Assembly: GCA_031291095.1 (NCBI GenBank)
Contig: JARLJR010000090.1
Span: 1 to 49,307, forward strand
DNA length: 49,307 nucleotides
Direction of reading: 5' to 3'
DNA from: Legionella sp.
Lineage (GTDB): Bacteria; Pseudomonadota; Gammaproteobacteria; Legionellales; Legionellaceae
Position 1 is the first letter of the stretch. Every line of letters begins with the position of its first letter. The position numbers and the translations under genes are program-made. The notes under the pieces were generated by a model, which worked only from the letters and a program-made list of their open reading frames with translations, did not search any database and had not been told where the DNA came from. Positions 26,207 through 35,026 of the stretch are shown one piece after another.

Positions 26207-26448
26207 ACGTCATTCTGAGTGAGGTCTTGTAGTCCTTTCTAACATGTATGCCTCATTCAGAAGATCCCTCACGGTGTTCGGGATGACGTAGTCTAGATTG
26301 AACGCGCGTTTTGAAGCGATTGATTTGGAGCATCCAAGCACGTCATCCTGAGGAGTTTACGACGAAGGATCTCCTGAGTGAGGCCTTGTCGTTCTTTCTA
26401 ACACGTATGCCTTATTGAGAAGATCCCTCACGGTGTTTGGGATGACGT
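26207..26448. repeat. Two tandem copies of repeat family A with an algC fragment between
   Basis: Copy 3 (26207-26289) and copy 4 (26340-26448) share the ends ACGTCAT and GGGATGACGT, the inner TTCTAACA-TGTATGCC-type middle and the AGATCCCTCACGGTGTT arm. Copy 4 is about 26 bp longer. Between them, 26298-26328 matches algC 26067-26097 at 29 of 31 positions, followed by AGCAT as before copy 3. This implies a tandem duplication, with about 98 bp later lost from the second unit. Copy 4 overlaps the 3' end of the minus-strand methyltransferase gene. Confidence 0.85.
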
Positions 26449-28143
26449 AGTCTTATTTTGTAGCACATACAACATTACTTCTAACTGCTGTTGATTTTGG
26501 ATGCGTGCTGGGACTTTTTCATTTTGGATTAATTGCAACTGATTTTGCTCCACCAATTGCTTTACATAATCAGGGTGATGGCTAAAACGGGCGCTGGTTT
26601 GTAAAAACCATGGCTCTTTTGCACTAATTTCTGTGGTAAAAATAAAATATCCTTCAGGGGTTAAATGCTGTTGTACGGCATGCAGCAAAGTATCTAACTC
26701 GCCAAAGTAGGGAAGAACATCTGCAGCGACAATTAAGTCATAATGTTGCTGGTTATTCTCAAGAAACTCATTGAGCTCTGATTCGATTAATTCGTCATAA
26801 ATGTGTTTTTCTTTGGCTTGAGCCAGCATTTTCGGGGCAATGTCTACTCCAGTTAAGCGTTTGCTTAATTCGCGAAGCACTATCCCTGTCAAACCAGTAC
26901 CACAGCCTAAATCTAGCGTTTGTGTATGTTTTGGTAGTCCCAGCCGGTGAATAATGCGTGTAATATGCTTGGGAATTGAATAATGCAAAGTTCCTTGCAT
27001 GTGTTGATCATAGTAAAGAGCATAGTTATTAAATAAATTCTGGGAATACTCGGGAGTGGTTTCTGCTGTTGAATCGCCTTCAATCGCATGCAACATGTAG
27101 CTACTTACTCGATCATCAGGATTAATGTTTAAAGCTTGTCGCAAATACTCACGCGATGTTTCTCGTTGGCCCATGCGCAGATAAATCGCGGATAAATTAT
27201 TTAAAGAGGCCGTATGAATCTTATCTAAACGCAGTATATGATCAAAAAAGATAATGGCTTCATTTAAATGCCCTAGAGCCATTTGAGCTACCCCTGAATT
27301 ATACAGGTATTCGATATTGTCCGGATCTTTTTGTAACAACACATCATAATGCATGAGCGCATTTTCAAAACGGTCATGATGCATAAAGGTAGCTGCCAAA
27401 TTATTGCGGGCATCAATATTATCATTATCTAAGGCGATCGCTTTACTGAAATAGTCTACAGCTAATTGATTTCGCTCTTTTTTTAAAGCCACCACACCTA
27501 AGTTGGTGAGCGCTTGTATTTGTTCACTGTCTTGTTCTAAAACACGTTGAAACGCATGTTCTGCTTCATCGAGGGTATTGCTTTCCAGATGCAAAATTCC
27601 TAAATAAAAATGGGCTTCAATATGGTCTGGATTTAAGGTAATTACATTATTAAATTGAACTTTTGCTGCTTCTAATTGATTGTTTTGCAGCAAGAGCAAA
27701 CCGAGATTAAAGTGCGCCGCACTAAAATCAGGTTCAGCATGTACGGCCTTAGTATAATGCTGCAGGGCTTTGCTGTAATTATTTTGCAAGGCATAAATAG
27801 TAGCTAAATTATTATGGGCTTGGGCATAATCAGGGTTTAATTCAATAGCTTGCAAATAATAGTCAACGGCTTTGTCCAGTTGATGTATTTTTTTATAAGC
27901 ATTCGCCAGGTTATTCAGTACCGTGGCATCTTGAGGATTCATTGCATGGGCTTGGGATAAATAAAGAATCGCATTATGCATGTCTCCAGATTGAGCATAC
28001 GCTAAGCCTAAAAAAAGCAGGGTATTTAAATGCTGCGGATCTTTAGCCAGTATTTGTTCATAAATACAAATGGCTGGGGGTAATTTTCCCTCATGTTGGA
28101 GCTTATAGGCTTGGGCAAAGAGGCCTTCTATTTCTGCGTTCAT
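26428..28143 (-). CDS. TPR-repeat protein with C-terminal SAM-dependent methyltransferase
   Basis: The first about 360 residues are roughly ten tetratricopeptide repeats, each with the A-x-x-x-x-N-P-D pattern at the turn (for example [19 protein letters not shown]). The remainder is a class I methyltransferase with motif [15 protein letters not shown] and motif IV-type [12 protein letters not shown]. The substrate is unknown; the TPR part probably binds a protein partner. The start overlaps the rdgB stop (ATGA), so they are co-translated. The last six codons (T-S-S-Q-T-P) and stop come from dispersed repeat copy 4, so the C-terminus has been replaced or extended by the element. Confidence 0.92.
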   Translation of the reverse strand: MNAEIEGLFAQAYKLQHEGKLPPAICIYEQILAKDPQHLNTLLFLGLAYAQSGDMHNAILYLSQAHAMNPQDATVLNNLANAYKKIHQLDKAVDYYLQAIELNPDYAQAHNNLATIYALQNNYSKALQHYTKAVHAEPDFSAAHFNLGLLLLQNNQLEAAKVQFNNVITLNPDHIEAHFYLGILHLESNTLDEAEHAFQRVLEQDSEQIQALTNLGVVALKKERNQLAVDYFSKAIALDNDNIDARNNLAATFMHHDRFENALMHYDVLLQKDPDNIEYLYNSGVAQMALGHLNEAIIFFDHILRLDKIHTASLNNLSAIYLRMGQRETSREYLRQALNINPDDRVSSYMLHAIEGDSTAETTPEYSQNLFNNYALYYDQHMQGTLHYSIPKHITRIIHRLGLPKHTQTLDLGCGTGLTGIVLRELSKRLTGVDIAPKMLAQAKEKHIYDELIESELNEFLENNQQHYDLIVAADVLPYFGELDTLLHAVQQHLTPEGYFIFTTEISAKEPWFLQTSARFSHHPDYVKQLVEQNQLQLIQNEKVPARIQNQQQLEVMLYVLQNKTTSSQTP

Positions 28144-28742
28144 AATAGATTCTGAATAAGTGTGCGCAATTGTTTTAATGCTTGTGCGCGATGACTAATA
28201 TTATTTTTAAGTTTAGCAGGTAACTGGGCCACTGTGCATTGGTATTCATCAACATAAAAGATGGGATCATAGCCAAAACCACCATCACCTAGTGTGCTGG
28301 GGTGGATTGTGCCTTTAAAAATACCGGTGGCAATCACGGGGGTAGGGTCTTTCGCATGCAATACGAACGCCATGGCGCAATAAAAATAGGCTTGGCGTTG
28401 TTCACCTTGTAAATGCGCCATATTTTTTAATAATAAGTTGATATTTTCCTGGTCAGTAGCATTGCTGCCTGCATAACGTGAGGAGTAAATTCCAGGAGCT
28501 CCATTTAAAGCAGGAACTACTAATCCTGAATCATCCGCAAGAGCAGGTCTTTGCGCATGGAAACTGGCATGGCGAGCTTTAATCAGCGCATTTTCTATAA
28601 AGCTTAAGCCATTTTCTACGGCATCGGTTATCCCTAAAGTTGTTTGTGATATACATTGGATAGGGGCTAAAAGCGCGTTTAATTCGTTAATTTTTCCCTG
28701 GTTGCTGGTGGCCAGGACCAGTTCGCTCATTGGAATAGTCAT
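28140..28742 (-). CDS. rdgB: Non-canonical purine NTP pyrophosphatase (RdgB/HAM1)
   Basis: RdgB hydrolyses ITP, dITP and XTP to monophosphates, cleaning the nucleotide pool. Motifs are the N-terminal [11 protein letters not shown], the central [19 protein letters not shown] and [11 protein letters not shown], all on a 200-aa protein. The ATG at 28728-28730 (196 aa, M-S-E-L-V-L-A-T) fits the family start at least as well as the upstream ATG at 28742; neither has a good ribosome binding site. It precedes and overlaps the TPR-methyltransferase by 4 bases. Confidence 0.96.
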   Translation of the reverse strand: MTIPMSELVLATSNQGKINELNALLAPIQCISQTTLGITDAVENGLSFIENALIKARHASFHAQRPALADDSGLVVPALNGAPGIYSSRYAGSNATDQENINLLLKNMAHLQGEQRQAYFYCAMAFVLHAKDPTPVIATGIFKGTIHPSTLGDGGFGYDPIFYVDEYQCTVAQLPAKLKNNISHRAQALKQLRTLIQNLL

Positions 28743-28866
28743 GATTACTAGAATTTGAAGGTATTTGATTTTATTACGAGTTTAACCTGTTCATTTGCAA
28801 AGCGAAACTGAATTTTTTTATAGTTAGGTATATAATGGATAAGACAGGCCCCTTTAGGGATCATTA

Positions 28867-29430
28867 ATGCGTTTTCTCATTTTAATACTAGGATGTTTTC
28901 TTATGAACACTACAACATCAGCGGATACACCTAATCCTCATGACAATGCTTATGATTACTCGTTTCATGCACTGGTTGGTGATAAAGAATTACCTCTAGA
29001 TATGTTTCGAGGTAAGGTGGTAATGGTTGTGAATACAGCGTCGAAATGCGGTTTTACACCTCAATATGCGCGTTTAGAAAAGCTTTATGAGGACTATAAA
29101 GATAAGGGTTTTGTCATCTTGGGCGTGCCTTCTAATGATTTTGGTAGCCAAGAGCCAGGTGCCGCGGAAGAAATCGCTAATTTTTGTCAGGTTAATTATG
29201 GGGTTTCCTTCCCAATGGCGGCTAAAGAAGTTGTTTCAGGAAAAAAAGCGCATCCATTTTATTTATGGGCTAAACAAAAATTGGGCTTTGGCACCGCACC
29301 TAAATGGAACTTCCATAAATATGTGATTAATCGCAAAGGTGAGCTGGTTGATTATTTTTATTCAACTACATCACCTGATGCCGCACGGTTGATTAAGGTG
29401 GTAGAAAAGGCGCTTAAGGAAGAGGTGTAG
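28867..29430 (+). CDS. Exported glutathione peroxidase-family protein
   Basis: The 187-aa protein reduces hydroperoxides using thiol donors (glutathione or thioredoxin-like). The catalytic residue is cysteine C61 in NTASKCGFTPQY, not selenocysteine. The second family motif LGVPSNDFGSQEPG and the W-N-F motif (K-W-N-F-H-K-Y) complete the active site. Residues 1-19 form a signal-like segment ending T-T-S-A-D, so it is probably periplasmic; most cytosolic family members lack it. An internal ATG (M13) would remove half the signal. It stands alone, followed by a repeat-filled spacer. Confidence 0.93.
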   Translation: MRFLILILGCFLMNTTTSADTPNPHDNAYDYSFHALVGDKELPLDMFRGKVVMVVNTASKCGFTPQYARLEKLYEDYKDKGFVILGVPSNDFGSQEPGAAEEIANFCQVNYGVSFPMAAKEVVSGKKAHPFYLWAKQKLGFGTAPKWNFHKYVINRKGELVDYFYSTTSPDAARLIKVVEKALKEEV

Positions 29431-29450
29431 CCAACCAGGACTTTTCGAAA

Positions 29451-29744
29451 CCGCTGCTATTGCTAGCGCAGTGATGCACTCAGAGCTCTTTGCTCTGAAC
29501 CCCTGGGTTGCTTCGTTACGCTCGCAATAACGAGAGCTGTTTAACGAAATGAGTTTTGTTTTTTAATTTAGCTCCCTTCTACCGTCATTGCTGCGAACGC
29601 AGCGAAGCACTCAGAGCTCTTTTCTGAACCCCTGGGTTGCTTCGCTACGCTCGCAATAACGAGAGCTGTTTAACGAGATGAGTTTTGTTCTTTAATTTAG
29701 CTCCCTTCTACCGTCATTGCGAACGCAGTGAAGCAACCCAGGGT
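29451..29744. repeat. Repeat family D: tandem copies with inverted arms
   Basis: A unit starting CACTCAGAGCTCTT recurs at 29477 and 29608 (131-bp period, the second about 3-5 bp shorter). A degenerate partial precedes it and an inverted end CATTGCGAACGCAGTGAAGC (29715-29734) follows. Each unit holds CCTGGGTTGCTTCG, TACGCTCGCAATAACG and CTCCCTTCTACCGTCATTGC, which are inverse to one another. The rest of the 468-bp spacer (to 29898) holds only the promoter region of the next gene. Confidence 0.85.
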
Positions 29745-29898
29745 GTCGTGCTCTGGACTTTTGGGCATCGTGATTACGTTACCCGCAAGGATGAATATCT
29801 CATTTTTTACACAATTTGGTGTATAAAAATTAAACTTTGTATCTAGCTTTGTTACAGATTTTGCGCTAAAATAAGTTTTTTATTCGCTGTGCCTAAAA

Positions 29899-30804
29899 AT
29901 GCCTATTTCTCATCTATTATTAGCGCTGGTTGTCGTTCTCGTCTGGGGAGTAAATTTCCTCTTTGTAAGCATTGGGCTTACCGAGATATCTCCTTTACTG
30001 CTTTGCGCTTTACGATTCCTCGTAGCGAGTGTTCCCGCCATATTTTTTGTTAAATTGCCTAAGAAATCCTTCAAAATGGTGGCCTTATATGGTTTGGTGA
30101 TGTTCGCACTGCAATTTTCTCTGCTTTTTATTGGCATGAGTTTTGGTATGCCTGCTGGGATTGCTTCAATCCTTATTCAGGTGCAAGTATTCTTTAGCAT
30201 GTTTTTTGCGGTAGCTCTTTTAGGAGAGCAGCCCAATATCGGACAGATCATGGGGGCCTTAGTGTCTTTTTCCGGTATTGCTTTAGTCGCCATGCATTTT
30301 GACCATGATATTTCTTTGGCCGGCTTCGTTTTTATTCTGGCTGCAGCCGCGACTTGGGGGGTTGGCAATTTAATTACCAAGCAAATTAAGGGTGAACACG
30401 TGACTATGATCGCACTTATTGTTTGGGGTAGTTTTGTTGCCTGCATTCCTATGTTTTTAATTTCTTTAATGGTGGAGGGAGTAGATAACTTCACTTCCAC
30501 CTTTGCCCACTTAACCTGGAAAGGCGTGGGAGCGGTGCTTTATATCGTCTTTGCTTCAACCTGGATTGGTTATGGCTTGTGGAACTGGTTAATGGCTCGT
30601 TATCCTGTAGGTATGGTGGCCCCATTTACCCTATTAGTTCCAGTAGTTGCCATGATAAGCTCGGTGTTCTTTTTGGGTGAACCGTTTTATATGTGGAAAT
30701 TGGTTGCTGGATTATTGGTGATTAGTGGCTTATGCATCAATATCTTAGGTTCTCGATTTTTTGCAGTAAAACCCCAGATCAATGTAGATGCGGAAGCAGC
30801 CTGA
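29899..30804 (+). CDS. eamA: EamA-type DMT exporter (O-acetylserine/cysteine exporter-like)
   Basis: The 301-aa inner-membrane protein has ten hydrophobic segments forming two EamA domains (about 1-135 and 145-285). Segments such as VWGVNFLFVSIGL, the charged linker of the first loop, INFGMPAG-like SFGMPAGIAS and the final APFTLLVPVVAMISS closely follow E. coli EamA (YdeD), which exports cysteine-pathway metabolites. The symbol rests on this remembered similarity; the substrate could differ, as the DMT family is broad. No regulator lies nearby. Confidence 0.85.
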   Translation: MPISHLLLALVVVLVWGVNFLFVSIGLTEISPLLLCALRFLVASVPAIFFVKLPKKSFKMVALYGLVMFALQFSLLFIGMSFGMPAGIASILIQVQVFFSMFFAVALLGEQPNIGQIMGALVSFSGIALVAMHFDHDISLAGFVFILAAAATWGVGNLITKQIKGEHVTMIALIVWGSFVACIPMFLISLMVEGVDNFTSTFAHLTWKGVGAVLYIVFASTWIGYGLWNWLMARYPVGMVAPFTLLVPVVAMISSVFFLGEPFYMWKLVAGLLVISGLCINILGSRFFAVKPQINVDAEAA

Positions 30805-30859
30805 TTTTCTTATTGAGATGCGTTATCATAGGCTTTCCTCAGAAAAATAGGTGTGGGCT

Positions 30860-31666
30860 GTGAGTGAAATAAAAAGCATTCGGTTATGCGCCGATGACTT
30901 TGGATTAAATCCTGGTGTATCCCAAGGAATTTTAAAATTAGTGCAAATGGGGCGTTTATCCGCTGTAAGTTGCATGGTAACCATGCCCTCATTCCCTGTC
31001 TACGCTCAGGAATTATTGGCTTTACAAGGACAGGTGCAGATTGGCTTGCATTTTAATTTAACTGAAGGCAACTTCTTATCAATGCCTAATCGCCCTTGTT
31101 TTTCACTCAATGAATTACTCATTAAAACTCATTTAGGCTCAATTAAATTATCCTTCATTGCCCAGGAGTTTAAGCTGCAATTGGCGCAATTTGTGCAGGT
31201 GATGGGGAGACTACCTGATTTTGTTGATGGCCATCAACATGTACATCAATTTCCGCGCATACGCCAGGTGATAGTTGATCTCTATGAAGAAGAATTAAGA
31301 CGGCATGGAGCCTCTATTCGCTCTACTTATCCTACCATTGATGTGAAGCAACATCGATTGAAAGCAAAAATTCTGGCATTTACTGGGGGTAGGGCTTTGC
31401 GTGCCGCTTTAGCTAAGGCTGCGATCCCGCACAATTCCTTTTTTTCTGGTATCTATGATTTTGCTGCGCATACCGATTATCGCAGTTTATTTCGCAGTTG
31501 GTTGTGCTCCATATCGGGGCCTACCTTAATCATGTGTCATCCCGGTGAACACTGTAATGAACCTGATGTCATCGCTGCTACTCGCAGTATCGAAATGAAT
31601 TATTTTTCCAGTAATGAGTTTCTACAGGATTGCCAGGAGTATGGAGTGACGTTAGGTGTACTATAA
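30860..31666 (+). CDS. ChbG/HpnK (YdjC)-family carbohydrate deacetylase
   Basis: The GTG at 30860 (268 aa) is preferred to the GTG at 30851, which lies inside the likely ribosome binding site AGGTG. The family removes N-acetyl groups from sugars with a metal-dependent TIM-barrel-like fold. The signature L-C-A-D-D-F-G-L-N (9-17), the metal histidines in DGHQHVHQF and the C-terminal C-H-P-G-E are all present. HpnK members act in hopanoid modification and ChbG on chitobiose; the substrate here cannot be chosen. The gene is 55 bp after eamA, in the same direction. Confidence 0.9.
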   Translation: MSEIKSIRLCADDFGLNPGVSQGILKLVQMGRLSAVSCMVTMPSFPVYAQELLALQGQVQIGLHFNLTEGNFLSMPNRPCFSLNELLIKTHLGSIKLSFIAQEFKLQLAQFVQVMGRLPDFVDGHQHVHQFPRIRQVIVDLYEEELRRHGASIRSTYPTIDVKQHRLKAKILAFTGGRALRAALAKAAIPHNSFFSGIYDFAAHTDYRSLFRSWLCSISGPTLIMCHPGEHCNEPDVIAATRSIEMNYFSSNEFLQDCQEYGVTLGVL

Positions 31667-31730
31667 TTTCAATCTTAAGTTCGTTATGCTAACAGCAGGA
31701 TAACTGACGCTCATTATAAGGATATAAATC

Positions 31731-32825
31731 ATGAATACTGACGCATCTATTCTATTTACCCCCTTTGATTTAAGAGGACATCAATTAAAAAACCGTCTGG
31801 TTATGGCACCGTTAACGCGTAATCGTGCTCTGCATGAGATTGATGCTCCGCATGCATTAAATGCAGAATATTATGCGCAACGCGCTTCAGCGGGGCTTAT
31901 TATTTCCGAAGCAACCCAAATTTCACCAACAGCAAAAGGTTATGCTTGGACCCCAGGTATCTATTCTCCCAAGCAAGTTGCTGGATGGAAATTGGTAACT
32001 GAGGCGGTACATGAGCAAGGGGGAACTATTTATGCTCAATTATGGCATGTAGGACGCATTTCTCATCCCAGTTTACAACCTGGCGGGGTAGAGCCTGTAG
32101 CTCCTTCGGCATTAACACCTCTAGGGCAAAAAACCTTTATTGAAACCGGTATGTTTACAGACATTGGCCAGCCACGAGCATTAAAATTAGACGAGCTTCC
32201 CCAAATTATTGAGGATTACCGTAGGGCTGCGCGCAACGCAATGGAGGCTGGATTTGATGGGGTTGAAGTTCATGGTGCAAATGGTTATCTCCTCCAACAA
32301 TTTTTATCGGACGGAGCGAATCATCGTACGGATAATTATGGCGGCTCCGTTGCGAATCGTTTACGTTTTCCATTAGAGGTGATGGAAGCAGTGGCTAGTG
32401 AAATTGGCGGTCAGCGCACGGCAATTCGTTTATCACCTGTTGGCTCTATGAATGGAATTACAGAAACCTCACCTAAGGCAGTTTATTTTCCATTGGTACG
32501 CGAATTAAATCGCTTAAATTTAGCGTATATTCATGTCATTGAGGGAACAACAGGAACTTCTCGTGATTTTCTAGGATTCGATTTTCATGCCTTACGAGAT
32601 GAGTTTCATGGCCCTTGGATGGTGAATAATGGCTATACACGCGAGTTAGCGATTGAGGTCATTGCTTCAGGTTATGCGGATTTGGTCGCCTTTGGTAAAG
32701 ACTTTATTGCAAATCCGGATTTAGTGGAGCGTTTTCGTCTTAATGCACCGCTTAATCAATGGGATCGGGCTACTTTTTATGGCGGTGATGAAAAAGGGTA
32801 TATTGATTATCCCACTTTAGGATAA
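31731..32825 (+). CDS. Old Yellow Enzyme-family alkene reductase
   Basis: The 364-aa flavin enzyme uses NAD(P)H to reduce activated C=C bonds or nitro compounds. FMN site residues include T29 in MAPLTRNRA and the HVGRISHPSLQPGG loop. The substrate-activating pair is H181/N184 in VEVHGANGYLL with the proton donor Y186. H/N is the yeast OYE1-type pair, in place of the H/H pair of PETN reductase. AAGGATATAA precedes the ATG. The ANHRTDNYGGS segment is typical of the NemA group. Confidence 0.95.
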   Translation: MNTDASILFTPFDLRGHQLKNRLVMAPLTRNRALHEIDAPHALNAEYYAQRASAGLIISEATQISPTAKGYAWTPGIYSPKQVAGWKLVTEAVHEQGGTIYAQLWHVGRISHPSLQPGGVEPVAPSALTPLGQKTFIETGMFTDIGQPRALKLDELPQIIEDYRRAARNAMEAGFDGVEVHGANGYLLQQFLSDGANHRTDNYGGSVANRLRFPLEVMEAVASEIGGQRTAIRLSPVGSMNGITETSPKAVYFPLVRELNRLNLAYIHVIEGTTGTSRDFLGFDFHALRDEFHGPWMVNNGYTRELAIEVIASGYADLVAFGKDFIANPDLVERFRLNAPLNQWDRATFYGGDEKGYIDYPTLG

Positions 32826-32858
32826 TTTTTATTCCCATGATCAAGACTAAGGATTTTA

Positions 32859-33101
32859 ATGAGAATATTATTTTTTATGCTTCTTTGCACTCCCTTAATT
32901 GCCATTGGCAATGAGGCACCTAATGAGAAAACCTTATCGCGATTGCAAAAATTATGTCGCGAGGATACGACACCTGAGCTGCGTAAATTGTATTGTCAAT
33001 TAGCTAAAGATTATCGTAAAGAGAAAAAGCGAGTGGATTCTGTTGCAGAAAAGGATAATAAAAAGGAAGCAGAAAAGGACAAGGTTAAGGAAAAGGCTTA
33101 A
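32859..33101 (+). CDS. Small exported Lys/Glu-rich protein (80 aa)
   Basis: A good ribosome binding site (AAGGA) and a clear signal peptide (MRILFFMLLCTPLIAIGNEA, cleavage around G17/N18) support a real gene. The mature part has two cysteines (LQKLCRED and KLYCQLAK) that could form a disulfide, and a highly charged K/E/D tail. It is probably periplasmic. No family is recognised. It starts 33 bp after the Old Yellow Enzyme gene and may be co-transcribed. Confidence 0.75.
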   Translation: MRILFFMLLCTPLIAIGNEAPNEKTLSRLQKLCREDTTPELRKLYCQLAKDYRKEKKRVDSVAEKDNKKEAEKDKVKEKA

Positions 33102-33127
33102 GTTTTGGTAGGATTATATTCATAAAC

Positions 33128-33156
33128 TGTAGGTTGTGCCATGGCCCCAACCTACA
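33128..33156. repeat. Dispersed palindromic repeat, family B, short copy
   Basis: TGTAGGTTGTGCC-ATGG-CCCCAACCTACA forms a 29-bp near-palindrome between two convergent genes and may act as their terminator. It is a short form of the element at 21258-21334. Confidence 0.75.
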
Positions 33157-33195
33157 CGTCATTACACGCCTTATTTAGGCCCGCCTAAACCTAGA

Positions 33196-33996
33196 TTAAT
33201 CACTACCCTTATCTAGAGCGTAAGTTCCCGTAAAGTTAAGCGTTACAATTCCAAGTTGGTTACTGGAGCCACTAGCGCTCGTAGTACTTGAATTATTATT
33301 ATTATTATTAGGTTTGAACGCTGAGGTATAGCGGATATCTATACCTAGGGTTGCAAAATCATCTAAATTAGAGCCAATACCTATAATTCCTTGAGCAGCA
33401 ATACCGTTATTTGAAGTGCTTACCGTTTTAGAAAAAGTACTGCCTAATGCGTTATATTTGTTACTTTCAAAATTGGCCTTGTTTTTGATGATAGCGCCAC
33501 CTACACCAACCCCAATATAGGGAAACATTTTGGTGTTCGGATCGCTGGAAAGAAAATCATAAAATAGGTTAAACATGCCATAAATGCCGGTGGTATTTCC
33601 ACTAAAACCTAAGCCAATCCCCTGGTCATTGCTTATTGTTGCAGGGCAGATTCCCTCGGGGCCCATAACGTTAGGGCTGATTAGGGTACACGAGCCAACT
33701 TTTAATTCCCCATAATTATTGATATTAAAAAGGAGTTGTCCTTCTAAGCGTACCGTATTTATTCTATATCCTAGAGAAAAACCGCCACCGCCGCCAACAG
33801 GGCTTAGTGTAATAGGGCTTGTGTTCGAGAGCGCGAATTGATTATTACCAATATTAAAATTAAGGCTGGGATTGGAAATCGTACGACTGATTTCCCCAAG
33901 AAGACCAAAATAAATGCCTTGAACGGGGTCTGAACTAAACGCCTTAGAGCTGATGCTTAGCCCTAATATGAATCCAAATTTAATGAAGTGTTTCAT
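33196..33996 (-). CDS. Outer-membrane beta-barrel protein
   Basis: The 266-aa protein has a signal peptide (about residues 1-22, ending S-K-A-F-S-S) and alternating strands with glycine/aromatic ends (GYRINTVRLEGQLLF, GIYGMFNLFYDF, MFPYIGVGVGGAII), ending in a C-terminal strand T-L-N-F-T-G-T-Y. This fits an OmpA-like or opacity-type 8-stranded barrel. Loops are long and Ser/Thr/Asn-rich, including a run of six asparagines encoded by ATT-type triplets at about 33293-33310. Two cysteines in one loop (C-T-L and I-C-P) may pair. The function is probably surface exposure or host contact, as inference. Confidence 0.85.
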   Translation of the reverse strand: MKHFIKFGFILGLSISSKAFSSDPVQGIYFGLLGEISRTISNPSLNFNIGNNQFALSNTSPITLSPVGGGGGFSLGYRINTVRLEGQLLFNINNYGELKVGSCTLISPNVMGPEGICPATISNDQGIGLGFSGNTTGIYGMFNLFYDFLSSDPNTKMFPYIGVGVGGAIIKNKANFESNKYNALGSTFSKTVSTSNNGIAAQGIIGIGSNLDDFATLGIDIRYTSAFKPNNNNNNSSTTSASGSSNQLGIVTLNFTGTYALDKGSD

Positions 33997-34273
33997 TAGA
34001 AAATCCTAATCTATCCTGATAATAAAGAATAATAATTCCTTCAGTCTATGGTTTTCTTTTAAGTGACCAAGGAAGGCTATTTCTTAACTCACAAGGCAAT
34101 GGCCGTGAAGGGGAGGCTATACGAAACTTTATTTAGATGCAAGCTTTTAATTTTATGGATATCTTTTTATTTTCTAGGCAAAATCAGTGAGATGTTTTAC
34201 ATTATTTTTTATACTAACTATTGAGCATGAGAATATAGGGTAAATAGACCTGCAATGAATAGGAAGGGACATC

Positions 34274-34648
34274 TTGATTGATATTTTATGGATCTCTATG
34301 GGGGCGATTATTGGCGCTAATTTGCGTTACTTTGTGAATCGTTTCTCGCTGCGTTATTTGTCTTCAGACGTTCCTTACGGAACGTTTATTGTTAATCTAA
34401 CCGGAAGTTTTATCTTAGGTTTTTTTCTGGCTTGGAGCTTGGGGCGAGTCGAGCTTGATCCTAAGTGGCGTGCTTTTGTTGCCGTTGGATTCTGTGGTGC
34501 TTATACCACTTTTTCAAGCTTTAGTTATGAAACCTATGCTTTAATTGAGCAGGGGGATTACGCCCTTGCTGCTATGAATTTTATCTGTAATAATCTTTTT
34601 TGCCTCATTGCAGTGATTGCGGGAGTTATCCTTGCGCGAGCAATTTAG
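34274..34648 (+). CDS. crcB: Fluoride channel CrcB/Fluc
   Basis: This 124-aa four-helix protein exports fluoride as a dual-topology dimer. Family motifs GAIIGANLRYF, GTFIVNLTGSFILG and GFCGAYTTFSSFSYE (phenylalanine box and central sodium site) are all seen. The start is a TTG at 34274, chosen because GGAAGGG lies about 6 bases upstream and no ATG gives the full first helix. A DUF190 gene follows, a pairing known from other bacteria. I found no fluoride riboswitch in the 277-bp spacer upstream. Confidence 0.95.
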   Translation: MIDILWISMGAIIGANLRYFVNRFSLRYLSSDVPYGTFIVNLTGSFILGFFLAWSLGRVELDPKWRAFVAVGFCGAYTTFSSFSYETYALIEQGDYALAAMNFICNNLFCLIAVIAGVILARAI

Positions 34649-34690
34649 ATTCGTAGTCAAAAAAATAGAGCCTAACGTAAGGATACGTCT

Positions 34691-35026
34691 ATGAATTGTA
34701 TGAAAGTTTCTATCTATATTAATGAATCCGATAAATGGAAGCATCGCCCTTTGCATTTAGAACTCATGTCTATGTTGGATGAGGAAGGAGTAGCGGGTGG
34801 AACCGTATTGCGTGCCATTGCAGGCTTTACTTATAGAAAGCCGGTTGAAACGGCATCATTTGTTGATATTGGCGCTCATTTACCTTTGGTTGTGCAATTT
34901 ATTGATACTGAGGAGCGTGTCGAGTCGATCTTACCCAGGGTTAAGGAAATGTCTGGAACTCGTTTGATTATTCGTGAGCCTGTAGAAGTTGTGAATGGGA
35001 TGTTAGCGACAGGCCCAATATCTTGA
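34691..35026 (+). CDS. DUF190 protein (fluoride-linked, PII-like fold)
   Basis: This 111-aa DUF190 protein has the family segments K-W-K-H-R-P-L and G-V-A-G-G-T-V-L-R-A-I-A-G-F. The family has a ferredoxin-like fold related to PII signalling proteins and is often found beside crcB, so a role in fluoride response is likely but unproven. AAGGA precedes the ATG; it lies 42 bp after crcB. Its last 24 bases overlap the end of the convergent gtrA-like gene. Confidence 0.9.
   Translation: MNCMKVSIYINESDKWKHRPLHLELMSMLDEEGVAGGTVLRAIAGFTYRKPVETASFVDIGAHLPLVVQFIDTEERVESILPRVKEMSGTRLIIREPVEVVNGMLATGPIS

Noticed and set aside
28867-29430. Selenocysteine-containing glutathione peroxidase
   Set aside because: The catalytic position is a TGC cysteine codon with no in-frame TGA.
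34000-34273. Fluoride riboswitch upstream of crcB
   Set aside because: The conserved GGNGATGG start and the CTGATG-n-CCTAC end of the motif were not found; GGCAATGGCCG at about 34101 is only a partial resemblance.
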